Assembly (NCBI RefSeq): GCF_002797855.1
Contig: NZ_PGFB01000003.1
Location: forward strand, 434,001 to 498,000
Direction: 5' to 3'
Length of the DNA: 64,000 nt
Source: Compostimonas suwonensis
GTDB taxonomy: Bacteria; Actinomycetota; Actinomycetes; Actinomycetales; Microbacteriaceae
Shown here: one piece after another, positions 35,252-44,012 of the stretch
Numbering within the stretch: position 1 is the stretch's first letter
Layout of the letters: every line of letters begins with the position of its first letter
Program-made: the position numbers and the translations under genes
Notes under the pieces: generated by a model
Told to the model about the DNA's origin: nothing
What the model saw: only the letters and a program-made list of their open reading frames with translations
Databases searched by the model: none

Positions 35252-36517
35252 CTAGAGGTGGCCGGGGAGCGTCTCGCAGGCGATGCGGTCGTTGTCCTGG
35301 TCGAGCTTCGCGACGTCGCCGTAGAGCGGGTAGTACCGGTCGAACCACTCCTGCGCCTCGCGCCAGGTGGCGAAGTCGCCGCAGTTCTTGGTGTCGCCCG
35401 GGTTCGCCGGGGGCGCGGGCGGGGTCGGAGGCGTGGGCGGTGCCGGCGGGGCGGCACACGGGGTGAGCGACTCGACCGCCGAGCTCAGGGAGACGGGGCC
35501 GCCGAGGAGCACGTGCTTCGTCATGCCGAGCGATCGCATGTCGGCGATGTCGTAGTCGGGCACGCAGGTGCCGGGGATCACGTAGAGGGCCGCATGGTGC
35601 CGCCCGGCCAGGGCGGCACCGGCGAGAGCGTCGGCGAAGCCGTTCCCGCTCGCCAGGTAGACGGTCGGCGATGCGTCGAACGAGCCGCGGTTGACGGCCT
35701 GCGAAGTGCGATAGCGGTCGTCTCCCGCCAGCCGCCGAACGTTCGACGACCCCACCGCGTTCGACAGCTGGTTCTGGATGCCCGACGAGACGACTGCGGT
35801 TCCTCCGGCGATCGTGATGCTCGTCACACCCAGCTGGTCGATCAAGGCAAGGGTTTGAGAGTCGATGGATGGGGCTCCGCCGTTGACGAGCAGCACGGGG
35901 CTGCCGGTTCCTCCGGCGACGGCTGAGGCGCTGAGCGCGTCGGGGAAGTTGCTTGCGGCGGCGATGAAGGCGGTGTCGGCTCCGTCGGCGAACGCTGCGG
36001 TGTTGACGGCTCGGGATGTCGCGAAGCGGTCGGCTCCGGCATCCCGTCGAATGGCGGGGGCCAGGGTGGCGAGCTCGTTGTACACGGCCTCGGACACGGA
36101 GGCCGTTCCGCCGGGCACGACGATGAGCGACGGGGCGAGATCTTCGATCGCCTGTCGGACGATTGTCGGCAAGGAGTCGCGAGCGGTCAGCAGCAGCGGG
36201 CCGCCCTGGAGCGCAGCCGCGGGAGCGGCGCTCAGAGCGTCGGGAAAGTTCTCGCCCGAGGCGACGTAGACGACGGGCACTCCCGAGGAGTACTCCCTGG
36301 AGACGGCGACGGCGGTTGCGAAACGGTCGGTGCCGGCCAGACGCGACCAGCCTCCGGCCGCGAGCGCGTCGAGCTCGACGGGTGCTTCGACTGTGGGAGC
36401 CGCGGGGGAGTCCGGAGCGACGTCTGCGGGAAGGCTCGCGTATGCGGGCGACGAGAGCGCCGTGAGTCCGGCGACGACGAATGCACCGATGAGGGTGCGG
36501 GTGGCAAGACGGGGCAT
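35252..36517 (-). CDS. Secreted protein with cell-wall-binding repeats 2 and C-terminal excalibur domain
   Basis: 421 residues from the ATG at 36517. A signal peptide of ~28 residues (cut near AYA-S) leads to three tandem CW_binding_2-type repeats. Each has an R-x-x-G-x-D-R-F/Y-x-T-S/A motif (RLAGTDRFATA, RRDAGADRFATS, RLAGDDRYRTS) and a V-Y-x-A-x-G-x-x-F-x-D-A-L motif. A Pro-rich linker (about 360-377) joins an excalibur-like calcium-binding domain with DQDNDRIACE. The protein is probably held at the cell surface. No enzymatic domain is present. It is a single gene, divergent from mmsA. Confidence 0.9.
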   Translation of the reverse strand: MPRLATRTLIGAFVVAGLTALSSPAYASLPADVAPDSPAAPTVEAPVELDALAAGGWSRLAGTDRFATAVAVSREYSSGVPVVYVASGENFPDALSAAPAAALQGGPLLLTARDSLPTIVRQAIEDLAPSLIVVPGGTASVSEAVYNELATLAPAIRRDAGADRFATSRAVNTAAFADGADTAFIAAASNFPDALSASAVAGGTGSPVLLVNGGAPSIDSQTLALIDQLGVTSITIAGGTAVVSSGIQNQLSNAVGSSNVRRLAGDDRYRTSQAVNRGSFDASPTVYLASGNGFADALAGAALAGRHHAALYVIPGTCVPDYDIADMRSLGMTKHVLLGGPVSLSSAVESLTPCAAPPAPPTPPTPPAPPANPGDTKNCGDFATWREAQEWFDRYYPLYGDVAKLDQDNDRIACETLPGHL

Positions 36518-36588
36518 GGGGTCCGATCGGTTGTGGGAGTCGGCACCATCCTGATCGAAGCCGAGTCGCCCCACTAGACCTCGAAAGA

Positions 36589-36601
36589 GGGTCATTGACC
36601 C
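36589..36601. promoter_or_regulatory. Small dyad in the gap upstream of mmsA
   Basis: GGGTCA-T-TGACCC is a perfect 6-bp dyad in the 194-bp divergent gap between the cell-wall-binding gene and mmsA. It could be an operator for either gene. Apart from the mmsA -10 box, nothing else stands out in this gap. Confidence 0.35.
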
Positions 36602-36699
36602 GTTTGTTTTTGCAGGGACACCGCGGCGGGAGCGGCGCAGGAATCCCGGAGGAATGTGTATTGGAAATGTCCACGGGGTCGCACGGCAGGCCCCGGCAG

Positions 36700-36705
36700 T
36701 ATCGT
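36700..36705 (+). promoter_or_regulatory. -10 box TATCGT, leaderless geometry (mmsA)
   Basis: TATCGT is six bases before the ATG at 36712. Confidence 0.5.
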
Positions 36706-36711
36706 CGTGGC

Positions 36712-38199
36712 ATGGACACTGTCGAACACTGGGTCAGCGGCGCGGGTTTCATCGGCGAATCCGAGCGCACAGCACCCGTCTACAACCCGGCCGAGGGGGT
36801 CGTCGCGCGCGAGGTGCGCCTGGCGTCGGCGGCGGATGTCGCCGCAGCCGTCGCCGCCGCGAGAGCAGCGTTCCCCGCCTGGGCCGACACCTCCCTCGCC
36901 AAGCGCCAGCAGATCATGTTCGCCTTCCGCGAGCTGCTGAGCGCCCGCAGGCAGGAGGTCGCCGAGATCCTCACGGCGGAGCACGGGAAGGTGCTCTCCG
37001 ATGCCCTGGGCGAGGTGGCCCGTGGTCTCGAGATCGTGGAGCTCGCGACATCCGTGCCGCAACTGCTCAAAGGCGAGTACAGCCAGAACGTGTCGAACGG
37101 CGTCGACGTCTACTCGGTGCGCGAGCCGCTCGGCGTCGTGGGCGTCATCACGCCCTTCAACTTCCCGGCGATGGTGCCGTTGTGGTTCTTCCCGCTCGCG
37201 ATCGCGGCCGGCAACACGGTCGTGCTCAAGCCCAGCGAGAAGGATCCGTCGGCGTCGGTGTGGATGGCGCGGCTCATGCAGGAGGCGGGTCTGCCCGACG
37301 GCGTGCTCAACGTCGTGCACGGCGACAAGGTGGCCGTCGACGCGCTGCTCGATCACCCCGATGTCGCCTCGATCTCGTTCGTCGGCTCCACCCCGATCGC
37401 CCGCTACGTCTACGAGACGGGCACCTCCCGCGGCAAGCGGGTGCAGGCCCTGGGCGGCGCGAAGAACCACATGCTCGTGCTGCCCGACGCCGACCTCGAC
37501 CTCGTCGCCGACTCGGCGGTCAACGCGGGCTTCGGTTCGGCGGGGGAGCGCTGTATGGCGATCAGCGTCGTCGTGGCGGTCGAACCGGTCGCCGACGAGC
37601 TCGTCGCGAAGATCTCCGAGCGGATGTCGCGGCTCACGGTCGGCGACGGCCGCCGCGGTTGCGACATGGGGCCGCTCATCACCCGCGAGCACCGCGACAA
37701 GGTGGCCGGCTATCTCGACATCGCGGCGGAGGACGGCGCCGAGCTCGTGGTCGACGGACGCGGCATCCGGGTCGACGGGTCGAGCGACGGGTTCTGGCTC
37801 GGCCCGACCCTCGTCGATCGTGTGCCGACCTCCTCGCGCGTGTACAGCGACGAGATCTTCGGCCCCGTGCTCTCGGTTGTGCGCGTGCACTCCTTCGAGG
37901 AGGGCGTCGCGCTCATCAACTCGAGCCCGTACGGCAACGGCACGGCGATCTTCACGAACGACGGCGGGGCGGCGCGCACTTTCCAGCGCGAGGTGCAGGT
38001 GGGGATGATCGGCATCAACGTGCCCATCCCCGTTCCGGTCGGCTACTACTCCTTCGGCGGCTGGAAGGCCTCGCTCTTCGGCGACACAAAAGCATACGGA
38101 ACCGAGGGCATCACCTTCTTCACCCGAGCGAAGGCGGTCACCTCCCGCTGGCTCGACCCCGCCCACGGAGGCATCAACCTCGGCTTCCCCCAGAACTGA
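36712..38199 (+). CDS. mmsA: CoA-acylating methylmalonate-semialdehyde dehydrogenase
   Basis: 495 residues. The aldehyde dehydrogenase fold has Asn150 in TPFNFP and the catalytic Cys281 in GSAGERCMAIS. The GERCMA context and ALGGAKNHM, in place of the usual ELGGK general base, are typical of the CoA-dependent MMSDH subgroup. It converts methylmalonate semialdehyde to propionyl-CoA in valine or inositol catabolism. No other valine or inositol genes are adjacent. The 3' end abuts a 31-bp-arm palindrome. Confidence 0.93.
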   Translation: MDTVEHWVSGAGFIGESERTAPVYNPAEGVVAREVRLASAADVAAAVAAARAAFPAWADTSLAKRQQIMFAFRELLSARRQEVAEILTAEHGKVLSDALGEVARGLEIVELATSVPQLLKGEYSQNVSNGVDVYSVREPLGVVGVITPFNFPAMVPLWFFPLAIAAGNTVVLKPSEKDPSASVWMARLMQEAGLPDGVLNVVHGDKVAVDALLDHPDVASISFVGSTPIARYVYETGTSRGKRVQALGGAKNHMLVLPDADLDLVADSAVNAGFGSAGERCMAISVVVAVEPVADELVAKISERMSRLTVGDGRRGCDMGPLITREHRDKVAGYLDIAAEDGAELVVDGRGIRVDGSSDGFWLGPTLVDRVPTSSRVYSDEIFGPVLSVVRVHSFEEGVALINSSPYGNGTAIFTNDGGAARTFQREVQVGMIGINVPIPVPVGYYSFGGWKASLFGDTKAYGTEGITFFTRAKAVTSRWLDPAHGGINLGFPQN

Positions 38200-38201
38200 C
38201 G

Positions 38202-38267
38202 CCCGCGAGTAGACGCGAATCGGGGGTCGAACGCCGGTTCGACCCCCGATTCGCGTCTACTCGCGGG
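38202..38267. repeat. Long inverted repeat (31-bp perfect arms) that supplies a stop codon
   Basis: Arms 38202-38232 and 38237-38267 are exact reverse complements separated by GCCG. It starts 2 bp after the mmsA stop and extends into the 3' end of the cysteine desulfurase gene. That gene's TAG (38257-38259) and last codons are part of the palindrome. The arm start CGCGAGTAGACGCGAA nearly matches the element at 32871. Confidence 0.9.
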
Positions 38268-39387
38268 AAGAGAAGATCTGGGTGAGGGATTGGAGGGTCG
38301 CGGCGAGGTCGGCAGGGGTGGTCGTGGAGGCGAGGGTGAAGCGCACGGCGGTCTGGGCGACCTCGGGTGCGTAGCCGAGCGCGACGAGCACGTGCGAGGG
38401 CTCGTCGCTGCCCGCGGCGCACGCCGAGCCGCTCGACGAGACGATTCCCCGCTCCTCCAGGTCGAGCAGCACGGACTCGCCGCTCGTGCCGGGGAAGCAG
38501 AACGAGGCCGAGTTCGGCAGACGCTCGTGGCGGGCGCCCGTGAGCAGCGCCCGGGGCACGGCGGCCAGCACGGCGTCGATGAAGTCGTCGCGCAACGCCG
38601 TCACGCGGGCGGCGACATCCGCTCGTTCCGCCTCGGCGAGCCGGGCGGCCGCGGCGAGGGCGACGGCTCCCGCGACGTTCTCGGTGCCGGAGCGGGCGCC
38701 GCGCTCCTGCCCGCCGCCGTGCAGCAGGGGCTCGAGGGCCAGGCGGCCGCGCACGTAGAGCACGCCGACCCCCTTCGGCGCCCCGAGCTTGTGGCCCGAG
38801 AGGCTCAGCGCGTCGACGCCGAGCTCGCGCACCGAGAGGTCGAGCCATCCGGCGGCCTGCACGGCATCCGTGTGCACGAGCGCACCGCTCTCGTGCGCGA
38901 CGGCGGCCAGCTCGGCGATGGGCTGCACCGTGCCGACCTCGTTGTTGGCGTAGGCGAGGGTCACGAGGGTCGTGTCGGGGCGGATGACGCGGCGCAGGGC
39001 CTCGGGGGTCACGACGCCCTCGTGGCCGACCTCCGCCATCGTCACCTCGAAGCCGTGGAAGCGCCGCAGATAGTCGACCGACTCGAGCACGGCCTCGTGC
39101 TCGATGGGGCTCGTGACGAGGTGCCGGCCGCGCGGGGCGCCGAGCGCGAGGCCCTTGATGGCGAGGTTGTCCGATTCGGTGCCCCCGGAGGTGAAGACCA
39201 CCTCGGACGCCCGGCTGCCGAGCCAGGAGGCGACGGCGCGACGGGCGTCGAGGAGCGCGGCGGCCGCGGCCTCGCCGATGCGGTGGTGGCTCGACGGGTT
39301 GCCGAACTCGCCGGTCAGGTACGGCCACATGGCCTCGATCGCCTCCCGGCGCACCGGGGTCGTCGCGGCCGAGTCGAGGTAGATCAT
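38257..39387 (-). CDS. Cysteine desulfurase of the nad operon (NifS-like)
   Basis: 376 residues. The PLP Lys200 lies in SLSGHKLGAPKG and the TSGGTESDN and HTDAVQ motifs are present. The persulfide Cys323 sits in SSSGSACAAGS. It delivers sulfur from cysteine, and its place as the last gene of nrtR-nadA-nadB-nadC suggests a role in building the NadA Fe-S cluster. The start is the ATG at 39387, overlapping the nadC stop (ATGA). The final residues S-R-E and the stop are encoded within an inverted repeat. Confidence 0.93.
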   Translation of the reverse strand: MIYLDSAATTPVRREAIEAMWPYLTGEFGNPSSHHRIGEAAAAALLDARRAVASWLGSRASEVVFTSGGTESDNLAIKGLALGAPRGRHLVTSPIEHEAVLESVDYLRRFHGFEVTMAEVGHEGVVTPEALRRVIRPDTTLVTLAYANNEVGTVQPIAELAAVAHESGALVHTDAVQAAGWLDLSVRELGVDALSLSGHKLGAPKGVGVLYVRGRLALEPLLHGGGQERGARSGTENVAGAVALAAAARLAEAERADVAARVTALRDDFIDAVLAAVPRALLTGARHERLPNSASFCFPGTSGESVLLDLEERGIVSSSGSACAAGSDEPSHVLVALGYAPEVAQTAVRFTLASTTTPADLAATLQSLTQIFSSRE

Positions 39388-40247
39388 GAGCTCGTGTCGA
39401 TGCCGACGTCGAGCCCGAGGTCGAGGCCCCGGGCGCTGTGGGTGAGCGCGCCGACCGAGATGACGTCGACCCCGGTCTGCGCGATGGCCCGCACGGTCTC
39501 GAGAGTGACGTTGCCGCTCGCCTCCACGATCGCACGGCCGCCCACGAGGGCGACGCCGTCGCGCAGCTGCTCGACGGTGAAGTTGTCGAGCATGATCGTG
39601 TCGACGCCGGCCGCGAGCACGGGCTCGATCTGGTCGATGCGGTCGACCTCCACCTCGAGGTGGGTCGTGTGCGAGAGCTGCTCGCGCACGGCGAGCAGGG
39701 CCTCCGTGATCGTGGCGCCCGTGTGGGCGGTGAGGACGGCGAGGTGGTTGTCCTTCGCCATAACGGCGTCGCTCAGCGAGAAGCGGTGGTTGTGGCCGCC
39801 GCCGGAGCGCACGGCGTGCCTCTCGAGCGCCCGCAGCCCGGGCGTGGTCTTGCGGGTGTCGACGATGCGCGCGCGGGTGTCGGCGACCTCGGCGACGTAG
39901 CGGGCGGTCATCGTGGCGATGCCGCTCATCCGCTGCACGAGGTTGAGGGCGACGCGCTCGGCGGTGAGCACCGCGCGGGCCGGGCCTGTGACGATCGCGA
40001 GGGTGTCGCGTGTCTCGAAGCCCGCGCCGTCGTCGACGAGCAACTCGACGACGATCGCCGGGTCGGTGAGGGCCATGGCGGTGGCGAACACCCGCCCGCC
40101 GCTGAAGACGCCGGGTTCGCGGGCCACGAGCCGCGCGCTCGCGACCGCCTCGGCCGGGATGAGCAGTTCGCTCGTGAGGTCGCCCCACGGGGCGTCCTCG
40201 TCGAGGGCGTTGCGGACGACGCGGTCGATGGCACTCTGGGTCAGCAT
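39384..40247 (-). CDS. nadC: Nicotinate-nucleotide pyrophosphorylase (carboxylating)
   Basis: 287 residues. Quinolinate phosphoribosyltransferase signatures are NLVQRMSGIATMTARYV, DTRKTTPGLRALERHAVRSG, GGHNHRFSLSDAVMAKDNH and VEVDRIDQIEPVLAAGVDTI. It forms nicotinate mononucleotide from quinolinate and PRPP. It overlaps nadB by 7 bp and the cysteine desulfurase gene by 4 bp. Confidence 0.96.
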   Translation of the reverse strand: MLTQSAIDRVVRNALDEDAPWGDLTSELLIPAEAVASARLVAREPGVFSGGRVFATAMALTDPAIVVELLVDDGAGFETRDTLAIVTGPARAVLTAERVALNLVQRMSGIATMTARYVAEVADTRARIVDTRKTTPGLRALERHAVRSGGGHNHRFSLSDAVMAKDNHLAVLTAHTGATITEALLAVREQLSHTTHLEVEVDRIDQIEPVLAAGVDTIMLDNFTVEQLRDGVALVGGRAIVEASGNVTLETVRAIAQTGVDVISVGALTHSARGLDLGLDVGIDTSS

Positions 40248-41851
40248 GGAACGGGCACCTCTCGGGCTGGCGTGGTCTGGCGTGCTCTGGTGTTGTGTGC
40301 CGCGGCGCGCGCGGTCGTGAGGTGCACGGCCAGGGCGGGGTCGGTCAGCGGGAAGTCGCTGCGCTCGTGCGCGCCGCGCGACTCCTCGCGGGCGAGGGCG
40401 GCGGTCACGAGCACCCGGGCGAGGTCGAGCAGGTTGGCGTCCTCGAGCTGGGCGGTGGTCGCGGTGGCCGGGTCGGCTCCGCGCCAGCCGGCGAGGCGGG
40501 CGGATGCCGCGAGCAGGCCCTCAGCGGAACGGCTCAGCCCCGCGGCATCCCACAGCACCCGCTGCAGCTCGGCCCGGTCGACGATCGGGCGGATGCCGCC
40601 CTCGGCCTCGGTCGCGGCATCCGTTCGCGGGGTCTCGAAGCCCGCCGGAAGCCCGGCCTCAGCAGAGAGCGTCCCAGCGGGGAGCGCCGCCCCGTCGAGG
40701 TCGTCGGCCGCGCGCCAGGCGAAGACGATCGACTCGAGCAACGAGTTGGAGGCGAGGCGGTTGGCGCCGTGCGCGCCCGTGCAGGCGACCTCGCCGACGG
40801 CCCAGAGGCCGGGCAGGCTCGTGCGGCCGTTCACGTCGGTCGCGACGCCGCCCATCCAGTAGTGGGCGGCGGGGGTCACGGGCACGGGCTCGACGGTCCA
40901 GTCGATGCCGCGTGCGAGGCAGGCCGCGGTGATGCCCGGGAACCGCGCGGCGAGCCCGGCGCCCAGCACGGTCGCGTCGAGCACGACGGGCCGGCCGCCC
41001 TGGCGGGCCATCTCGGCCGCGATCCCGCGGGCGACGACGTCGCGGGGTGCGAGCTCGGCATCCGGGTGCACGGCGAGCATAAACCGCTCGCCGGCCTCGT
41101 TGCGCAGCACGGCGCCCTCGCCGCGCACGGCCTCGGAGACGAGGAAGGTGTCGCCGATCGCGAGGGCCGTGGGGTGGAACTGGTAGAACTCGCTGTCGGC
41201 GATCGCCGCTCCCGCGCGCAGAGCCGCGGCGGTGCCGTCGCCCGTCGCGACGGTCGGGTTCGTGGTGTGCGGGAAGAGCTGGCCCGCGCCGCCCGTGGCG
41301 AGCACGACGGCGTCGGCGAGCAGCCGGGACCGTCGCCCGTCGGCGCCGATGACGTCGACCCCCGTCACCCGCCCGTCGGCCACGACGAGCTCGCGCAGGA
41401 AGGTGTTCTCGAGGATCCGCACGGCCGTCTGGCGCACGGCGGCGACGAGCGCCGTCTCGATGGCCGAGCCCGTGGCGTCCCCGCCCGCGTGCAGCACCCG
41501 GGCGCTCGAGTGCGCCGCCTCGAGGCCGCGGGCGAGGGAGTCGCCGTCGCGGTCGAACTCGACGCCCCAGCGGATGAGGTCGCGCACGCGTTCCGGTCCC
41601 TCCCCGCACAGCACCTCGACGGCGGCCGGAGTGCACAGCCCGGCCCCCGCGCGCAGGGTGTCGGCCACGTGGGACGCGACGCTGTCGTCGTCGAAGAGGG
41701 CCGCGGCGATTCCGCCCTGGGCATACCGCGTGTTGCTCTCGGCGAGCTCGGCCTTCGTCACGAGCGTCACCTCGTGGTGACGGCTCGCGCGCACCGCCGC
41801 GACGAGGCCCGCTATGCCGCTGCCGACGACGATGACCGTGCCGGTGCTCAT
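40241..41851 (-). CDS. nadB: L-aspartate oxidase
   Basis: 536 residues from the ATG at 41851. A GTG at 41872 overlapping the nadA stop is an alternative that adds seven residues. The FAD-binding motif VIVVGSGIAGLVAAVRA begins the protein. NTRYAQGGIAAAL, EFYQFHPTAL, PAAHYWMGGVATDVNGRTSL and GANRLASNSLLES are typical of the succinate dehydrogenase/aspartate oxidase group. It oxidises aspartate to iminoaspartate, the substrate of NadA. Confidence 0.96.
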   Translation of the reverse strand: MSTGTVIVVGSGIAGLVAAVRASRHHEVTLVTKAELAESNTRYAQGGIAAALFDDDSVASHVADTLRAGAGLCTPAAVEVLCGEGPERVRDLIRWGVEFDRDGDSLARGLEAAHSSARVLHAGGDATGSAIETALVAAVRQTAVRILENTFLRELVVADGRVTGVDVIGADGRRSRLLADAVVLATGGAGQLFPHTTNPTVATGDGTAAALRAGAAIADSEFYQFHPTALAIGDTFLVSEAVRGEGAVLRNEAGERFMLAVHPDAELAPRDVVARGIAAEMARQGGRPVVLDATVLGAGLAARFPGITAACLARGIDWTVEPVPVTPAAHYWMGGVATDVNGRTSLPGLWAVGEVACTGAHGANRLASNSLLESIVFAWRAADDLDGAALPAGTLSAEAGLPAGFETPRTDAATEAEGGIRPIVDRAELQRVLWDAAGLSRSAEGLLAASARLAGWRGADPATATTAQLEDANLLDLARVLVTAALAREESRGAHERSDFPLTDPALAVHLTTARAAAHNTRARQTTPAREVPVPC

Positions 41852-41868
41852 GTCGGTGTCGCCGCCGC

Positions 41869-43140
41869 TCACGGCTTGGCCGCCAGCATCCGTTCGAGGG
41901 CGATGTGCGAGGTCGCGACGACCGTCTCGGGCACGCTGATCCGGTTGACGACACGCCCCGCCACGAGCTCCTCGAGCACCCAGGCGAGATAGCCCGGGTG
42001 GATGCGGTACATCGTCGAGCAGGGGCAGACGACCGAGTCGAGGCAGAAGATCGTGTGCTGCGGATACTCGTTCGCGAGGCGCTGCACGAGGTTGATCTCG
42101 GTGCCGATCGCGAAGGTCGAGCCGGCGGGCGCCGCCGCGATCGCCTTCGTGATGTAGTCGGTCGAGCCGTACTCGTCGGCCGCGTCGACGACGGGCATGG
42201 GGCACTCGGGATGCACGATCACGCGCACGTCGGGGTGCTCGGCGCGTGCCTTCTCGATCTGGGCCACGGTGAAGCGCTTGTGCACCGAGCAGAAGCCGTG
42301 CCACAGGATGACGCGGGCGTCGGTGAGCGTCTGCTCGTCGGTGCCGCCGAGCGGCTTGCGCGGGTTCCACAGGGGCATCTGGTCGAGTGGCACGCCCATG
42401 GCCTTCGCCGTGTTGCGCCCGAGGTGCTGGTCGGGGAAGAACAGCACGCGCTGGCCGCGCTCGAAGGCCCACGTCAGCACGGTCTCGGCGTTCGAGGAGG
42501 TGCAGACGATCCCGCCGTGCTCGCCGCAGAAGCCCTTGAGCGCTGCCGAGGAGTTCATGTAGGTCACGGGGATGACCGGCACGCGGCCGTCGGCGTCCGG
42601 CTCGGTGCCGTAGAGCTCCTCGAGCTGCTCCCAGCACTCCTCGACCGAGTCGATGTCGGCCATGTCGGCCATCGAGCAGCCCGCGGCGAGGTTCGGCAGG
42701 ATGACGGCCTGCTCAGGGCGCGAGAGGATGTCGGCCGTCTCGGCCATGAAGTGCACGCCGCAGAAGACGATGGCCTCGGCATCCGCCTTGGCCTTCGCCG
42801 CGTTGGCGAGCTGGAAGGAGTCGCCCACGAAGTCGGCGTACTGCACGACCTCGTCGCGCTGGTAGAAGTGCCCCAGGACGACGACCCGATCGCCGAGCGT
42901 CTTCTTCGCGTCGAGGATGCGGTGGTGCAGCTCGTCGCGGCTCGCGGTGCGGTAGACCTCGGGGAGCTCGCCCTGGCGCGGCGTGCTCGCCGGGATCGGG
43001 TCGGCGACGGATGCCCCGGGGCCGTAGCTCGGGGCCTGCAGGTCGAAGACCCAGGGGCCTTCCGCGAGCTCGGGGCCGCAGGTCTCGCCGGCGGCCTCGC
43101 CGCGGGTGATGAGCTGGATGGTGGTGTCGACGGATGACAC
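41869..43140 (-). CDS. nadA: Quinolinate synthase (4Fe-4S)
   Basis: 423 residues. The likely cluster cysteines are Cys127 (FCGVHFMAET), Cys213 (IVCTSSNAE) and one of the VCPCSTM pair (Cys372/374). LGHFYQRDEVVQYADFVGDS and FFPDQHLGRNTAK are also conserved. It condenses iminoaspartate with DHAP to quinolinate. The ~60-residue N-terminal extension is the long actinobacterial form. GTG start at 43140 with AGGAG upstream, 67 bp after nrtR. Confidence 0.96.
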   Translation of the reverse strand: MSSVDTTIQLITRGEAAGETCGPELAEGPWVFDLQAPSYGPGASVADPIPASTPRQGELPEVYRTASRDELHHRILDAKKTLGDRVVVLGHFYQRDEVVQYADFVGDSFQLANAAKAKADAEAIVFCGVHFMAETADILSRPEQAVILPNLAAGCSMADMADIDSVEECWEQLEELYGTEPDADGRVPVIPVTYMNSSAALKGFCGEHGGIVCTSSNAETVLTWAFERGQRVLFFPDQHLGRNTAKAMGVPLDQMPLWNPRKPLGGTDEQTLTDARVILWHGFCSVHKRFTVAQIEKARAEHPDVRVIVHPECPMPVVDAADEYGSTDYITKAIAAAPAGSTFAIGTEINLVQRLANEYPQHTIFCLDSVVCPCSTMYRIHPGYLAWVLEELVAGRVVNRISVPETVVATSHIALERMLAAKP

Positions 43141-43207
43141 GGGTACTCCTCGGTGGTGGTTTCTGTTGTGCTTCTGCGTGCTCTGCAGGTTCTCTGCGGG
43201 GACGTCC

Positions 43208-43936
43208 CTAGATCGACGAGAGGGGGCCGACGTCTGCGAGGTCGATCGAGCTGTCGTAGCGGTAGAGGCGGGGTGGCCGATGGCGTGTTCCTGTCACGCG
43301 CTGCCCGGTGTCGACCACGGTCTTGGAGGCCTCGATCATGCGGCGGAAGTTCGCCGGATCGAGCGGGCGCTGCAGCACGGCCTCGTGGACCTCGCGCAGC
43401 TGGGCAAGTGTGAAGGTGTCGCCGAGGAATGCGTGCGCGATGCGGCTGTACTCCATCTTGGTGCGCAGGCGCCACAGCGCGTAGGCGACGATCTCGTTGT
43501 GGTCGAAGGCGAGGGTGGGCAGCTCGTCGGTGGAGAACCACCGCACGTTCTCGCTCTCGGTGGCCTTCGCGGCCTCCTCGCTGCGCACGAGCGCCCAGTA
43601 GACGATCGAGACGACCCGGGTGCCGGGTGCGCGGTCGACCGAGCCGAAGGCGTAGAGCTGCTCGAGGTAGCGCGGGGTGAGGCCGCTCGTCTCCTCGAGG
43701 GTGCGGCGTGCTGCGCTCGCGAGATCCTCGTCGGCGCGGAGCGCGCCGCCCGGGATCGCCCAGAGGCCCTCGAAGGGCTCGCGGATGCGGCGCACGAGCG
43801 GGATCCACACGGTGGCGGGGCCGGTCTCGTTGGGGCGCAGAGCGAAGATGACGGTCGAGACGGCGAGGATCACGGGGGCGGAGATGGGAGTCTCGCGCGT
43901 CTCGTGCGTTGCGGCGCTCGCGGTCGTGCCCGGCAT
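43208..43936 (-). CDS. nrtR: NrtR-type Nudix transcriptional regulator of NAD biosynthesis
   Basis: 242 residues. The N-terminal Nudix domain has a box reading GGALRADEDLASAAR then RTLEETSGL. The first Glu of the REUXEEXGU core is Thr, so hydrolase activity is probably weakened or lost. The C-terminal winged-helix domain (about 155-230) has ALWRLRTKMEYSRIAHAFLGDTFTLAQLREVHEAVL. NrtR proteins repress NAD genes and release DNA when bound to ADP-ribose. Its place at the head of nadABC and two operator-like sites 45-95 bp upstream support this. Confidence 0.92.
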   Translation of the reverse strand: MPGTTASAATHETRETPISAPVILAVSTVIFALRPNETGPATVWIPLVRRIREPFEGLWAIPGGALRADEDLASAARRTLEETSGLTPRYLEQLYAFGSVDRAPGTRVVSIVYWALVRSEEAAKATESENVRWFSTDELPTLAFDHNEIVAYALWRLRTKMEYSRIAHAFLGDTFTLAQLREVHEAVLQRPLDPANFRRMIEASKTVVDTGQRVTGTRHRPPRLYRYDSSIDLADVGPLSSI

Positions 43937-43950
43937 CCTTCTCGCCTTCC

Positions 43951-43976
43951 TGCGTCTCGACCCTGCGTCTCGACCC
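43951..43976. repeat. 13-bp tandem duplication in the nrtR leader
   Basis: Two exact adjacent copies of TGCGTCTCGACCC (43951-43963 and 43964-43976) lie between the operator-like sites and the nrtR start, within the predicted 5' untranslated region. Confidence 0.85.
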
Positions 43977-43980
43977 TGTA

Positions 43981-43999
43981 AAAGTCACAATGACACTAA
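43981..43999 (-). promoter_or_regulatory. NrtR-like operator, copy A
   Basis: On the minus strand it reads TTAGTGTCATTGTGACTTT, a TTAGTGTCA half-site with an N3-TGAC inverted partner. It lies 45 bp upstream of nrtR. Assignment to NrtR is inferred from the gene it precedes. Confidence 0.65.
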
Positions 44000-44012
44000 C
44001 TATGGAATCATC

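Noticed and set aside
38227-38242. LexA (SOS)-like box TCGAAC-GCCG-GTTCGA
   Set aside because: The match is the central part of a 31-bp-arm palindrome between convergent genes, with no promoter near; any palindrome through this sequence would show it.
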